Shown piece after piece: positions 62,902 through 64,000 of a stretch of DNA of 64,000 bases. The notes beneath the pieces were generated by a model. That model saw nothing but the letters and a program-made list of their open reading frames with translations. It had not been told where the DNA came from and made no database searches. Source of the stretch: Bradymonas sediminis. Lineage in GTDB: Bacteria > Myxococcota_A > Bradymonadia > Bradymonadales > Bradymonadaceae. The stretch lies in contig NZ_CP030032.1 of NCBI RefSeq assembly GCF_003258315.1, positions 3,036,001 through 3,100,000 on the forward strand, in the 5' to 3' direction. Numbering within the stretch: the first letter of the stretch is position 1; each line of letters begins with the position of its first letter. Position numbers and translations under genes: made by a program.

Positions 62902-64000
62902 CTACTCTGCAGGGCTAAACCGTTCGAAATCCCGCCGGAGTCCGTCGCGCAGGCTCACCCAGGGAGTTTTGCTGGCGTAGGTGCGGGCATTACCGACGGT
63001 GAAGATGGGCAGCTTTCGCCCCGCCTCAAAACCGTCTTTGAGCAAGGCATTGCCGCGCGCGCTGAGCTTATATTTAAACTGCGTCAGCGGGTCGGCCCCA
63101 TCAGCACCATCATTTTTCTCGACGATGATATAGGGCTCCTCGCCCTTCTTCGCCTTGCTCCAAACATGCAGGCGCGCCAAGACAACCAACTCTCCAAGAT
63201 ACTCGTATTTATCCAGGATATCGTCGTCGATCACGTCTTCCGCGGAGCGAAACTCGGTGTCGCTTAGCTTCGCGAAGAGGTCCGCGTCGAACTCCGACAA
63301 ATGCAAAGGTTGGACGCCCTCGGGAAGGCGGCGGCGCCCGCCCAGGTCGGTCGCCTGCGGGAAGAGAAAGGCGTAGTCCTGAATAAAGACAAAGAATTGA
63401 GGAAAGAACTTGCGCGTATGTCCCACAGACTTCGCCATCTGGCGCGGCGACACCGTGGCAAAGGTCTCCCAGAGGTTGGCGGCGGTGTCGATATAAATCG
63501 GCTCCGGATAGAAGAGTTCGTCGAATACCGCCTCGAAATCCTCCTCCTCAAGCTGGCTAAGATTTGCGTAACGCGCCTCATCGGGATTATCCGAGGGCAA
63601 CAAGATCTGAGCCTCTGCGATGCTGATTCGATCGTGGGCAATACCTTCTTCGAGCAGAGCGCTGCAGGCAAACCACAAGAAGAGCCGGTCCTCAAAGGTC
63701 GGCGTCGTCCAAATCACGAAACGGCCGCCCTTGGCCGCGCGCCCCGCCGCCGACCCCAGCTGTTCGGTGGTCAGATACCCCTGCTCCAACGGGCGCATTA
63801 GCGCGTCGACGTGGCCCTTATTTGACTCCGAATCTCCGGGATAGAGCGAGCCATAGAGGTCGCGCAAATACTTCAAACGCTCCTTTCGATGGCGCTTGGA
63901 GTCCGAGGACACCGGCCCATGCGTGAGCAGATCAGGGAATGAAATCACCGACTGCGCGCCGAGTGACTCCAGAACACCGGCCGCAACGCTGGGGGCCAGA
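62902..64000 (-). CDS. DUF1835-like protein, truncated by the window edge
   Basis: A partial gene: the frame stays open from the stop at 62902 to the right edge with no stop codon, so the N-terminus lies outside the window. A GTG at 63948 is an in-frame codon, not a convincing start. The upstream frame reads VLESLGAQSVISFPDLLTHG and then GPVSSD, matching the start of DUF1835, whose first strand should lie just outside. The rest (LSQLEEEDFEAVFDELFYPEPI, GHTRKFFPQFFVFIQDYAFLFPQ) is helical, and a C-terminal FKYKLSARGNALL resembles a wHTH-like end. The function of DUF1835 is unknown. Confidence 0.72.
   Translation of the reverse strand, partial: LAPSVAAGVLESLGAQSVISFPDLLTHGPVSSDSKRHRKERLKYLRDLYGSLYPGDSESNKGHVDALMRPLEQGYLTTEQLGSAAGRAAKGGRFVIWTTPTFEDRLFLWFACSALLEEGIAHDRISIAEAQILLPSDNPDEARYANLSQLEEEDFEAVFDELFYPEPIYIDTAANLWETFATVSPRQMAKSVGHTRKFFPQFFVFIQDYAFLFPQATDLGGRRRLPEGVQPLHLSEFDADLFAKLSDTEFRSAEDVIDDDILDKYEYLGELVVLARLHVWSKAKKGEEPYIIVEKNDGADGADPLTQFKYKLSARGNALLKDGFEAGRKLPIFTVGNARTYASKTPWVSLRDGLRRDFERFSPAE

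Overview
The window is GC-rich DNA from a Gram-negative bacterium, most probably of the old deltaproteobacterial type. The signs are two Hanks-type Ser/Thr kinases, one of them a giant kinase/ATPase/TPR protein, many lipobox proteins with TPR or beta-barrel parts, a lipid-anchored papain-like protease with a proprotein-convertase P-domain, and the gene set tRNA-Gln/rplY/pth/rpsF/rplI. Bradymonadia-like or myxobacteria-like is my best guess; this is inferred from gene content, not from any marker comparison. I saw no phage, IS element, CRISPR array or rRNA. The window is mostly ordinary chromosome with lineage-specific genes mixed in.

Layout. 1-746 is an array of ~178-bp hairpin-bearing tandem repeats. 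773-9056 holds an FAD/Fe-S oxidase, rplI-rpsF (no rpsR), a kinase coupled to a TPR protein, pth and rplY. 9326-14789 holds tRNA-Gln, tRNA-Val and a YhaN/YhaO (Rad50/Mre11-like) pair. 15023-23116 holds an outer-membrane protein, the C1A protease, small unknowns, a MutS-family ATPase and an amidase. 23201-30556 holds a MATE exporter, clpA, clpS, pdxH and a thiolase. 30840-42480 holds an HhH/zinc-ribbon/methyltransferase fusion, a DciA-like protein, glnE joined to a four-repeat protein, the giant kinase and trmL. 42691-50223 holds mtnB, an acyl-CoA dehydrogenase, a peroxiredoxin/AhpD-like pair under a PerR-type box, two paralogous lipoproteins, an Rhs relic, mtnP and a ZAS-like gene. 50354-64000 holds a rubredoxin-like gene, rarA, an envelope operon, an amidinotransferase-fold enzyme, unknown genes, slyD, ilvA and a DUF1835-like gene cut by the right edge.

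Functional links. ClpS and ClpA form the N-degron adaptor and unfoldase. The peroxiredoxin and AhpD-like protein form a likely peroxide-defence operon. MtnB and MtnP are two steps of methionine salvage. YhaO/YhaN and RarA act in DNA metabolism and fork repair, and DciA in helicase loading. GlnE links nitrogen status to glutamine synthetase and is nearly fused, as an operon, to an undescribed repeat protein. The observations most worth following are the FAG-repeat protein, the HhH-zinc-methyltransferase fusion, the repeat array, the PerR-type operator and the paralogous lipoproteins.
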